Origin: Bacteroidales bacterium
Lineage (GTDB): Bacteria > Bacteroidota > Bacteroidia > Bacteroidales > Bacteroidaceae
Length of the DNA: 56,980 bases
Assembly (NCBI GenBank): GCA_004556745.1
Contig: SFFY01000009.1
Coordinates: 1 to 56,980 of the forward strand
Direction of reading: 5' to 3'
The notes under the pieces were generated by a model, which did not search any database, was not told the origin of the DNA, and worked only from the letters and a program-made list of their open reading frames with translations. Below are positions 8,233 through 16,165 of this stretch, piece by piece (the first letter of the stretch is position 1; every line of letters starts with the position of its first letter). The translations under genes were made by a program, and so were the position numbers.

Positions 8233-8979
8233 ATGATTATCCACAAATTCCTCACCCATTTCGGGCGATACCTGCAACTGATGGGGCGCACCTTCTCGCG
8301 CCCGGAGCGTATGCGCATGTTTTTCAAGCAGTATATCAAGGAGATGGCACAACTCGGCGTCGACTCCATCGGCATCGTGCTGCTCATCTCGTTTTTCATC
8401 GGCGCGGTCATCTGCATACAGATCAAACTCAATATCCAAAGCGCATGGATGCCGCTTTGGGTGTCGGGCTACGTGACGCGCGAAATTATGCTCCTCGAGT
8501 TCTCCTCGTCGATCATGTGCCTCATACTTTCGGGAAAGGTGGGCTCCAACATTGCCTCCGAAATCGGCACCATGCGCACCACGCAACAAATCGATGCCTT
8601 GGAAATCATGGGCGTCAACCCCGCCTCGTTCCTCATTCTGCCCAAGGTACTCGGACTGATCACCATCATGCCGCTGCTCGTGATATTCAGCACCGTGAGC
8701 GGCATCGTGGGCGCGTATGCCACCGCCTATATCGGCCACATCATCACCGCCACCGACCTCACTTCGGGCATGCAGCACAGTTTCACAGCCTGGTTCTTCT
8801 GGATGGGCGTGATTAAGAGCCTCTTCTTCGCCTTTATCATCTCCAGCGTCTCCTCTTACTACGGCTACTCCGTAGAGGGCGGCAGCGTCGAGGTAGGCAA
8901 GGCGAGCACCAACGCCGTAGTGTCGTGCTCGATGCTTATTCTCTTTTCCGACCTCTTCCTCACGCAGTTGCTCTCCTAA
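8233..8979 (+). CDS. mlaE: MlaE-type ABC transporter permease
   Basis: A 248-residue integral membrane protein with about five hydrophobic segments. It contains the MlaE family hallmarks: GxVICIQ-like packing after the first segment, then SGKVGSNIASEIGTMRTTQQIDALEIMGVNP (about residues 100-130), the conserved cytoplasmic coupling helix. MlaE with MlaF and an MCE protein moves phospholipids between inner and outer membranes. It begins eight bases after porE and the ATPase gene follows after 14 bases. No MCE-domain (mlaD) gene follows; a terminator lies after mlaF. Confidence 0.9.
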   Translation: MIIHKFLTHFGRYLQLMGRTFSRPERMRMFFKQYIKEMAQLGVDSIGIVLLISFFIGAVICIQIKLNIQSAWMPLWVSGYVTREIMLLEFSSSIMCLILSGKVGSNIASEIGTMRTTQQIDALEIMGVNPASFLILPKVLGLITIMPLLVIFSTVSGIVGAYATAYIGHIITATDLTSGMQHSFTAWFFWMGVIKSLFFAFIISSVSSYYGYSVEGGSVEVGKASTNAVVSCSMLILFSDLFLTQLLS

Positions 8980-8993
8980 CCCACTTATCCATT

Positions 8994-9776
8994 ATGATTG
9001 AAATCAAAGACATACATAAATCCTTTGAGGACAAGGAAGTGCTCAAAGGCATCAGTTCTACCTTCGAGAACGGCAAGACAAGCCTTATTATCGGCCAGAG
9101 CGGCTCGGGAAAAACTGTGCTGATGAAGTGCATCGTGGGACTTTTTGAACCGACAGAGGGCGACGTGCTATATGATGGGCGCAGTTTCATGAGCATGACG
9201 AAACGCGAGCGTGCCCTCCTGCGCCGCGAGATGGGCATGATATTCCAAAGCGCCGCGCTGTTCGACTCGATGTCGGTGCTTGAAAACGTGATGTTCCCGC
9301 TTGACATGTTCAGCAGCGACTCGTATAAGGAGCGCCGCCGCCGCGCAGAGTTCTGCCTCGACCGCGTCAATCTTAACGGAGCCGGTGACAAGTTCCCGGG
9401 CGAAATATCGGGCGGCATGCAGAAACGCGTGGCCATCGCCCGCGCCATAGCCCTCAAGCCGCGCTACCTCTTCTGCGACGAACCCAACTCGGGCCTCGAC
9501 CCGAAAACCTCGCTCGTCATCGACGACCTCATACACGAACTGACCGTGGAGTACAACACCACAACGATTATCAACACCCACGACATGAACTCCGTTATGG
9601 GCATCGGCGAGCACATATTATATATATATGAGGGCAACCCGGAGTGGACGGGCACGAAAGAAGAAGTGGTCAGCTCCAACAATGAGCGTCTCAACAACTT
9701 CATATTCGCCTCCGACCTCTTCCGCAAAGTGAAGGAAGCAGAATTGGAACGCGAAAAAGCAGAAGGGATTATATAA
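8994..9776 (+). CDS. mlaF: MlaF-type ABC transporter ATPase
   Basis: A 260-residue ABC ATPase with Walker A IGQSGSGKT (residues 33-41), Q-loop MGMIFQSAALFDSM, signature ISGGMQKRVAIARA, Walker B RYLFCDEPNSGLD and a switch His in INTHDMNSV. The phrase FQSAALFDSMSVLENV and the signature ISGGMQKR are typical of MlaF. The open frame extends upstream into mlaE, but the Met of MIEIKDIHKSF (8994) matches the family start. It is predicted to energise phospholipid transport with the MlaE permease just upstream. Confidence 0.92.
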   Translation: MIEIKDIHKSFEDKEVLKGISSTFENGKTSLIIGQSGSGKTVLMKCIVGLFEPTEGDVLYDGRSFMSMTKRERALLRREMGMIFQSAALFDSMSVLENVMFPLDMFSSDSYKERRRRAEFCLDRVNLNGAGDKFPGEISGGMQKRVAIARAIALKPRYLFCDEPNSGLDPKTSLVIDDLIHELTVEYNTTTIINTHDMNSVMGIGEHILYIYEGNPEWTGTKEEVVSSNNERLNNFIFASDLFRKVKEAELEREKAEGII

Positions 9777-9836
9777 CCGCCGCCCATTGTGTCGGGATAG
9801 TTATCACGATTCCCCACCGCAACATTCTGCTAAAAG

Positions 9837-9887
9837 TAAAATCTCCAAACTGAACAGTACAGTCCGGTTTGGAGATTTTATTTTTAG
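9837..9887. terminator. Terminator between mlaF and lpdA
   Basis: A perfect 14-bp inverted repeat, TAAAATCTCCAAAC (9837-9850) and GTTTGGAGATTTTA (9867-9880), followed by TTTTTAG on the plus strand. It lies between converging genes and may serve both, although the minus-strand T-run is weaker. Confidence 0.75.
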
Positions 9888-9960
9888 CAAACGGTCTTTT
9901 CCTAAACATTGTTGATTATGCAACCAACATATTCATGAAAAGGCATCGTCTGTTCAACTA

Positions 9961-11352
9961 TTATCCCTCGCTCGCCGTTACCAGTAATTCCGACAACGTC
10001 GGGTGGGCGTGTACGAAAGCTTGGAGGTCAGCGAGGGTGGCGTTTTGCGACATCAGCGCCGCAACCTCGTGGATAAGGTCGGCGGCATGGTGGCCGAGGA
10101 TATGGGCGGCGAGGATTTTGCCGTCGGGCGTTGCCAAGATTTTCAGCGTGCCGTCGCCTGCTCCCTCTGCCATGGCTTTGCCGTTGGAGGCATAGCGGGC
10201 TTTGTGGCTGGTGAAAGGCGTGCCGCTTTCTTCAAGTTGCTCTTCAGTAGGGCCTATGGCGGCCAATTCGGGATGCGTGAAGACGACCGACGGCGTGCGG
10301 TCGGCGGCATAAGGCTGCGGAGCGGGCCATTCCTCGGGCGCGGCATCGTGGAGCAAGTGGTCGAGGGCGAGATAAGCCTGCCGTGTGGCAGCGTGCGCCA
10401 GAAGCAGGCGACCGTTGACATCGCCGGCGGCATAAACGCCTTTTACGTTGGTTTGCAGATGCTCGTCCACCGTAATGCCGCGCTTGCCGTAGTCGATACC
10501 GGCGTTGTCGAGTCCGAGATTTTCCACGTTCGGCTGCCGCCCCACGCATACCAACACACGGTCGGCTGCAACGCTTTGCGGTTTCTCCTTTTCGGTGAAA
10601 TGCAGGAGGAGCTTGCCGTCGGTCTCGCTGCGCTCTATGGCAGTGGCTGCCGCATTGAGGTGGAAATCGATGCCGCGCCGTTTGAGGGCGGTGCGCAGGC
10701 GCTTCGCCATGTCGCGGTCGAAACCGGGCAGCACTTCGCGCATAAATTCAACGACCGTGACCTTTGAGCCGAAGGTGCTGAACACGGTGGCCAACTCTAA
10801 GCCGATGACGCCGCCACCGATGATGGCGAGGCTTTCGGGCAGCGTGGTTTCAGAGAGCAATTCTGTGGAGGTGACCACGCCGCCGAGGTCTGCGCCAGGT
10901 ATGGGCAAGGGGCGCGGACGCGAACCAGTGGCAATGATGACGTAGTCGGCCGTAAGGCGTTCGCCGTTAACGATGACGGTCTTGCCGCCGCCGTCGGGGG
11001 CGAATTGCGCCGTGCCTTCGAGGAGTTTGATATTGGGATGCTTCAGCAGGGCCGATACGCCTTGCATGAGATTTGCCACGACACTGTCTTTTCGCCCCAC
11101 GGCTTGCGCGAGGTCCACGCGCGGCGTGCCTTCGGGCAGGCAAATGCCGAATGAGGCGGCGGCATTGATTTCGTCCAAGAGTTCCGCCGTGCGGCAAAGG
11201 CATTTCGTGGGAATGCAGCCCTCGCGCAGGCAAACGCCGCCCACGCTTTTTTCTTCGATGAGCGTCACTTGCACGCCGCGCTTGGCAGCACGCACGGCAC
11301 ATTCGTAGCCCGCAGGGCCTGCGCCGATTATGATTAAAGAGATTGGAGGCAT
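9961..11352 (-). CDS. lpdA: Dihydrolipoyl dehydrogenase (L protein)
   Basis: A 463-residue flavoprotein that reoxidises dihydrolipoyl groups with NAD+. The FAD-binding loop is IIGAGPAGYECA (residues 8-19). The redox disulfide is C41/C46 in GGVCLREGCIPTK. The NAD loop is IIGGGVIGLELATVFSTFGS, and the C-terminus has the base HAHPTLSE. The spacing LREG between the cysteines differs from the common NVG or LNVG form but keeps the four intervening residues. It is the last gene of the glycine cleavage operon, 65 bases after gcvPB, so it most likely serves the H protein. Confidence 0.93.
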   Translation of the reverse strand: MPPISLIIIGAGPAGYECAVRAAKRGVQVTLIEEKSVGGVCLREGCIPTKCLCRTAELLDEINAAASFGICLPEGTPRVDLAQAVGRKDSVVANLMQGVSALLKHPNIKLLEGTAQFAPDGGGKTVIVNGERLTADYVIIATGSRPRPLPIPGADLGGVVTSTELLSETTLPESLAIIGGGVIGLELATVFSTFGSKVTVVEFMREVLPGFDRDMAKRLRTALKRRGIDFHLNAAATAIERSETDGKLLLHFTEKEKPQSVAADRVLVCVGRQPNVENLGLDNAGIDYGKRGITVDEHLQTNVKGVYAAGDVNGRLLLAHAATRQAYLALDHLLHDAAPEEWPAPQPYAADRTPSVVFTHPELAAIGPTEEQLEESGTPFTSHKARYASNGKAMAEGAGDGTLKILATPDGKILAAHILGHHAADLIHEVAALMSQNATLADLQAFVHAHPTLSELLVTASEG

Positions 11353-11417
11353 GGTGGGAAGGAGATTATAGAGGTTATAGTTTTATAGCGACTATGGTTT
11401 CTATTGAAAGACTAAAA

Positions 11418-12902
11418 CTAAAACTTAAACCTTGGCTCGCGCACGGCTTTCACGTCGTCGGGGCGCGAAATGGGCGTGCAGTGGGGCGCGGTGCGGAGGC
11501 TTTCGCGGTTGTCGCGCGCCTCAACGGCAATGCTTTTCAGCACTTCGATGAAGTGGTCGAGCGTTTCCTTGCTCTCGTTTTCCGTAGGCTCAATCATCAT
11601 GGCTTCGTGGAAGAGGAGCGGGAAATAGATGGTCGGGGCGTGGAATCCGTAGTCGAGCAGGCGCTTAGCCACTTGCAGCGTTGTGGCGTGGTCGGGTTCG
11701 TGGTGGTCGCCGCCGTATTCGGCACGCAGTCCGTCAAATACAAATTCGTGCTTGCACAGTCCCTCGATGGGCAGTTCGTAGTAGTCCTTGAGCTGCTCCT
11801 TAATATAGTTGGCATTAAGCACGGAGAGTTTTGCCGCCTGCGCAATGTGCTCGTGGCCGAGCGTGAGCAGATAGGCATATGCCCGCACGAGAATACCGAA
11901 GTTGCCGAGCCAAGAGGAAATGCTGCCGAGTGCCTCTTTCGAGAAGTTCATCGCGTATTGCTGCTCTACTTCGTCGAAATAAACTTGGGGATTGGGCAGA
12001 TAGTCCTCCAAACCTTTGCGCACGCCTACCGGACCGCTGCCGGGGCCGCCGCCGCCGTGGGGCGTAGAGAAGGTCTTGTGCAGATTGACGTGCATCACGT
12101 CGAAGCCCATATCGCCAGGGCGGCAAACGCCCATCATCGGGTTGAGGTTTGCGCCGTCGTAGTACATCAGACCGCCGCACTCATGCACGAGCCGCGCAAT
12201 CTCGGGAATGTCTTTTTCAAAAATACCGAGCGTGTTGGGGTTCGTCATCATCATGCCGGCGATGTCGTCGCCGAGTTTCGTGCGCAGGTCTTCGATGTCC
12301 ACGGTGCCCTGCGCGGTGCTCTTTACCTGCACGATTTGCAGACCGCATACGGCGGCTGAAGCCGGGTTAGTGCCGTGTGCCGAGTCGGGCACGATGATTT
12401 TCACGCGTTTGTTGTCGCCTCTGCGCTGGTGGTAGGTGCGGATCACCATAAGGCCGGTCAGTTCGCCGTGTGCCCCGGCATAGGGATTGAGGGTAAAGGC
12501 GTGCATGCCGCCCACTTCGGCCAGCATGGCTGCGAGGTGGTGATACAGATGCAGGCTGCCCTGCAACGTTTCGGTGGGTTGCGCTGGGTGCACATCGGTA
12601 AAGCCGGGCAGGGCGGCGACTTCTTCGTTGATTTTGGGATTATACTTCATCGTGCAGCTGCCCAAGGGGTAGAAGCCCGTGTCTACGCCGAAGTTGTTGC
12701 CCGACATGTTTGTATAATGGCGTGCCGCCGTAAGTTCGTCCACTTCGGGCAGCGATGCCGGTGCTTCTTGACGCAGCAGGTGGGCGGGCAACTGGCAAGG
12801 CTTGTATTTATCCTGCCCCAGGTTGTCGCTTGGCAGCGAATAACCCTCGCGTCCCTTGCGCGAAAGTTCGAATATCAGCGGAGCATATAGTGTTCTGTTC
12901 AT
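11418..12902 (-). CDS. gcvPB: Glycine dehydrogenase (decarboxylating) subunit 2
   Basis: This is the C-terminal half of a split P protein, 494 residues. With subunit 1 it decarboxylates glycine and passes the aminomethyl group to lipoyl-GcvH. The PLP Lys is K276 in HVNLHKTFSTPHGGGGPG. Other family blocks are GCSTMK-like GSCTMKYNPK (81-90), NPYAGAHGELTG (139-150), DSAHGTNPASA (173-183) and MMTNPNTLGIFE. It starts 12 bases after gcvPA on the minus strand. Confidence 0.95.
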   Translation of the reverse strand: MNRTLYAPLIFELSRKGREGYSLPSDNLGQDKYKPCQLPAHLLRQEAPASLPEVDELTAARHYTNMSGNNFGVDTGFYPLGSCTMKYNPKINEEVAALPGFTDVHPAQPTETLQGSLHLYHHLAAMLAEVGGMHAFTLNPYAGAHGELTGLMVIRTYHQRRGDNKRVKIIVPDSAHGTNPASAAVCGLQIVQVKSTAQGTVDIEDLRTKLGDDIAGMMMTNPNTLGIFEKDIPEIARLVHECGGLMYYDGANLNPMMGVCRPGDMGFDVMHVNLHKTFSTPHGGGGPGSGPVGVRKGLEDYLPNPQVYFDEVEQQYAMNFSKEALGSISSWLGNFGILVRAYAYLLTLGHEHIAQAAKLSVLNANYIKEQLKDYYELPIEGLCKHEFVFDGLRAEYGGDHHEPDHATTLQVAKRLLDYGFHAPTIYFPLLFHEAMMIEPTENESKETLDHFIEVLKSIAVEARDNRESLRTAPHCTPISRPDDVKAVREPRFKF

Positions 12903-12914
12903 AGTCGTCTCGAT

Positions 12915-14270
12915 TTATTTGGAAGATGCAGACAATTCTTTTTTACACGCGATGAGTTCTTTGGCAAACGCCTCTATTTCCTCTCGGCTGCGCTTTTCGG
13001 TGACGCAGAGGATAAGCAAATCCTTGTGCCCCTCTGCCGCGATGCCTGCCAGCCAACCTTTCTTGGCCATGGCATGGCGGAGCTGATTGGGGCAAACACC
13101 TTCGCATTTGAGGGTAAACTCATTGAAGAACGGCTGGTCGGGGAATGCCTCGGCAAACGCGCCGTCTGCCGTGAGCAGGTCGCGCAAGGTGTGTGCGCCA
13201 GCATAGGAGAGCGCGGCGGCTTCTTGCAGTCCTTTCTGCCCCATGAGCGAGAGGTATGCGCCAATCCAGAGGCACATGATGCCTTGCGCGGTGCAGATGT
13301 TCGATGTTGCCTTTTCGCGCCGGATGTGCTGCTCGCGGGCCTGCATGGTCAGCACGAAAGCGCGGCGGCCTTCGGCGTCTGTCGTCATGCCTACGAGGCG
13401 CCCGGGCATTTTGCGCACGAGGTCTTCCTTGCAGCACAGGTAACCGATGTACGGCCCGCCGCAGGAGAGCGGCAAACCGAGGCTTTGGCCGTCGCCGCAG
13501 GCGATGTCGGCGCCCCATTCGCCGGGCGAGCGCAGCGTGGCGAGGTCGGCGGGCACAGCGTTTATGGCAAGGAGCGTTTTGTGAGCGTGGCAATGGTCGG
13601 CAATGCCTTCAAAGTCTTCCACGATGCCGTAGTAGTTGGGTTGCGGCAGCAGCACGCCTGCCACGCCGTCCTCTTCCACAGCTCTTTTAAGGAAATCCTT
13701 GTCGGTCACGCCTTCTTTCTCGGGAATGATTTGCAGATCCACGCCGTGGAAAAGGGCGTAAGTTTCCACCACGCGCAGCACGTTGGGGGCGAAGGTCGAG
13801 GAGATAAGCACGCGGTTGCGTTTCTTGGCAGCCGCTACGCACATCATCATGGCCTCGGCCGTGGCCGTTGCGCCGTCGTACATGGAGGCGTTAGAGATGT
13901 CCATGCCCGTGAGGTCGGCCATCATGGTTTGGTATTCAAAGATATATTGCAGCGTGCCCTGCGATATTTCTGCCTGATAGGGGGTATAAGATGTGGAAAA
14001 TTCCGAGCGTGCCGTGATGTAAGGAATAAGGCTCGGCGTGTAGTGGTCGTAGGCACCGCCGCCGGCGAATGCGGTGAGCGGACGGTTTTGCTCGGCGAGG
14101 CTGCGGAGCGTGCGGCGCAGTTCTATTTCCGACTGCGCATCGGGCAAGTCCAAGTCGCCCTTGTGCAGCAACTCCTGCGGTACTTCGGCATAGAGTTCGT
14201 CGAGCGAGTTCACGCCGATGACCGCCAGCATTTCGCGCAGGTCGTCCGGGGTGTGGGGAAAATATTTCAT
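12915..14270 (-). CDS. gcvPA: Glycine dehydrogenase (decarboxylating) subunit 1
   Basis: This is the N-terminal half of the P protein as a separate 451-residue chain. It begins KYFPHTPDDLREMLAVIGV, contains FAGGGAYDHYTPSLI (about 68-82) and YTPYQAEISQGTLQYIFEYQ, and later MPGRLVGMTTDAEGRRAF, all typical of GcvPA. It is expected to form an alpha2beta2 enzyme with GcvPB. A split P protein is familiar from Firmicutes and Thermotoga, whereas Bacteroides and Porphyromonas as I know them use a single chain, so the form itself is notable. It follows gcvH after a gap filled by a palindromic repeat. Confidence 0.95.
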   Translation of the reverse strand: MKYFPHTPDDLREMLAVIGVNSLDELYAEVPQELLHKGDLDLPDAQSEIELRRTLRSLAEQNRPLTAFAGGGAYDHYTPSLIPYITARSEFSTSYTPYQAEISQGTLQYIFEYQTMMADLTGMDISNASMYDGATATAEAMMMCVAAAKKRNRVLISSTFAPNVLRVVETYALFHGVDLQIIPEKEGVTDKDFLKRAVEEDGVAGVLLPQPNYYGIVEDFEGIADHCHAHKTLLAINAVPADLATLRSPGEWGADIACGDGQSLGLPLSCGGPYIGYLCCKEDLVRKMPGRLVGMTTDAEGRRAFVLTMQAREQHIRREKATSNICTAQGIMCLWIGAYLSLMGQKGLQEAAALSYAGAHTLRDLLTADGAFAEAFPDQPFFNEFTLKCEGVCPNQLRHAMAKKGWLAGIAAEGHKDLLILCVTEKRSREEIEAFAKELIACKKELSASSK

Positions 14271-14311
14271 AGTAAAAAGATATTAGGAAGATGTTTGGGA
14301 ACGCCTTTAAT

Positions 14312-14430
14312 CAGGTCTCACGAGTAGGGGCGTTTTGCAAAACGCCCGGTAATCGGTTAACTGCATTAGTTGAGCCATGCGGCGCACACGGCGGGCGTTT
14401 TGCAAAACGCCCCTACTCGTGAGACCTTGA
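14312..14430. repeat. GTAGGGGCG palindromic element, copy 1 (gcvH-gcvPA gap)
   Basis: Each end carries the self-palindrome GGGCGTTTTGCAAAACGCCC (14328-14347 and 14393-14412). The outer flanks CAGGTCTCACGAGTAGGGG and its near-reverse complement extend the pairing. The middle (GGTAATCGGTTAACTGCATTAGTTGAGCC) is unpaired. Further copies are at 21238-21398 and 36611-36704. Because it lies between two genes of one operon it is probably transcribed and could affect mRNA processing. Confidence 0.85.
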
Positions 14431-14466
14431 TTTGTATTCAGGTTTTCGGGGCAAATAGTAAAGATT

Positions 14467-14844
14467 TTATTTGCAAATCTCTTCGTAGGCGGCGGCCTGC
14501 ATCAGGTTGTCGAGTTCCGAGGGGTCGGAGAGTTTCACCTTGATGATCCAGTTGCCAAAGGCGTCGCTGTTGAGCAGGTCGGGGGTTTCTTCGAGTTCGG
14601 CGTTCACTTCAACCACTTCGCCGCTGACGGGCGAAATCAGGTCGCTGGCGGCTTTCACGCTTTCCACTGCGCCGAAATCTTCGCCCGCGTTCACCTCGTC
14701 GCCTTCTTCGGGCATATCCACGTACACCACGCTTCCGAGTTGTTCCTGTGCGTAGTCGGTGATGCCAACATAGCCGTATTCGCCTTCAACCTTTACAAAT
14801 TCGTGACTTTCGCTATAATAATAGCCTTCAATTACTTTTGCCAT
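14467..14844 (-). CDS. gcvH: Glycine cleavage system H protein
   Basis: A 125-residue lipoyl carrier that shuttles the aminomethyl group from P to T and electrons to L. The lipoylation site is Lys64 in GAVESVKAASD. Start MAKVIEGYYYSESHEF at 14842-14844 matches the family; the frame upstream is intergenic. The length is that of a normal H protein. Lipoylation is probably by the LplA encoded at the head of the same operon. Confidence 0.96.
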   Translation of the reverse strand: MAKVIEGYYYSESHEFVKVEGEYGYVGITDYAQEQLGSVVYVDMPEEGDEVNAGEDFGAVESVKAASDLISPVSGEVVEVNAELEETPDLLNSDAFGNWIIKVKLSDPSELDNLMQAAAYEEICK

Positions 14845-14890
14845 AATGTGTTTTGTATTTGATTTAATTTTGGAGATAAGGTTCAATTAT

Positions 14891-15033
14891 TAGTAAACGA
14901 GTAGACAAGTAAACGAGTAGACGAGATATGTTACTTCTAAAATGTGAGATTGCAAGACTTACTTGTCTTGTTTACTTGTCTACTAGTTTACTTGTTTACT
15001 AGTTTACTTGTTTACTAGTTTACTTGTTTACTA
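14891..15033. repeat. GTAAACRAGT hairpin element, copy B, with an expanded arm (gcvT-gcvH gap)
   Basis: Left arm 14891-14925 carries AGTAAACGAGTAGACAAGT-type units; the right arm starts near 14964 with CTTGTCTTGTTTACTTGTC. The right arm is longer than in other copies because the 16-bp unit TAGTTTACTTGTTTAC is repeated in tandem (three units, about 14984-15032). This looks like recent slippage or unequal exchange within the element. Confidence 0.85.
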
Positions 15034-15039
15034 AAATCG

Positions 15040-16128
15040 TTATTTCTTGTAACTCTTTGCGAAGAAACGCTTTTTGACCACCGTGCCGTTTTGGCGGCGG
15101 CGGTGTATCTGGATTTGCACTTCCGTGCCGAGGGCGGCAAAGCGCGGGTCGATGAGCGCCATGCACACGCTCTTGCCCGTCGAGATGCTTTGGTAGCCAG
15201 TCGTCACGGTGCCGATGAGTTCCTCGCCGGCATACACTTCGTAGCCGTGGCGCGGAATGGCGCGGCCTTCGAGTTCGATACCCACGAGCTTTTGCGGCAC
15301 GCCCTCGGCCTTTTGCCGCACGATGGCTTCCTTGCCGATAAAGTCCTTTGCGTCGGGTTTGACAAACATGCCCAACCCTGCCATGATCGGCGTGATTTCT
15401 GCCGAAAGTTCGTCGCCGTAGAGCGGCAGCCCCACCTCAAAGCGCAGCGTGTCGCGGCAGCCCAGCCCGCAGGGTTTCAGGCGTCCGCTTTCGAGGAGTT
15501 TGTCCCAAGCGGCGCAGATGTAAGCGTGCGAGCCGTAAATCTCAAACCCGTCCTCGCCCGTGTAGCCCGTGCGGCTCACGATGAGGGTTTCGCCATTGTG
15601 GGGCAGTTCTTTGAAGGTGTAGAATACGAGTTCCTTGCAGTCCAGCCCGAGCACTTCGCTCACCACTGCCTCTGCCTGCGGCCCTTGCACGGCGAGTTGT
15701 CCGTAAATGCCGCTTTGGTTCTCAACTGTCACGTCGAAAGCAGCGGCGTGCTCCTGCATCCAGGCAAAGTCTTTGTCAATGTTTGCGGCATTGATGACGA
15801 GGAAAAACTTTTCCGCGCCCATTTTGTAGACCAGCAGGTCGTCCACCGTGCCACCGTCGGGATAGAGCATCATGCCGTAGAAGATTTTACCCACGGGCGC
15901 GCCGGCAATGTCGTTGGTAAAGATGTGCTGCACGTAGGCCTCGGCATCTTTGCCCGTCACGAGCACTTCACCCATGTGACTCACGTCGAACACGCCGCAG
16001 TCCTTGCGCACGGCGTTGTGCTCGTCAGTGATATCGGAGTAATAGAGCGGCATGTCGAAGCCGCCAAATTCCACCATCTTGGCACCTGCTGCCAAATGGC
16101 GGTCGTAAAGACAGGTTCTCTGAGACAT
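15040..16128 (-). CDS. gcvT: Aminomethyltransferase (T protein)
   Basis: The 362-residue T protein transfers the methylene group from aminomethyl-lipoyl-GcvH to tetrahydrofolate, releasing ammonia. Family features include the start TCLYDRHLAAGAKMVEFGGFDMPLYY, VFDVSHMGEVLVTGKDAEAY, the folate-site region SRTGYTGEDGFEIY and LRFEVGLPLYGDEL. The AT-rich sequence ACACAATATTATATATT precedes the ATG directly. It lies 37 bases after lplA and is followed by a hairpin repeat before gcvH. Confidence 0.96.
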   Translation of the reverse strand: MSQRTCLYDRHLAAGAKMVEFGGFDMPLYYSDITDEHNAVRKDCGVFDVSHMGEVLVTGKDAEAYVQHIFTNDIAGAPVGKIFYGMMLYPDGGTVDDLLVYKMGAEKFFLVINAANIDKDFAWMQEHAAAFDVTVENQSGIYGQLAVQGPQAEAVVSEVLGLDCKELVFYTFKELPHNGETLIVSRTGYTGEDGFEIYGSHAYICAAWDKLLESGRLKPCGLGCRDTLRFEVGLPLYGDELSAEITPIMAGLGMFVKPDAKDFIGKEAIVRQKAEGVPQKLVGIELEGRAIPRHGYEVYAGEELIGTVTTGYQSISTGKSVCMALIDPRFAALGTEVQIQIHRRRQNGTVVKKRFFAKSYKK

Positions 16129-16165
16129 AATATATAATATTGTGTAGGGTAAATATTGAAATCAA

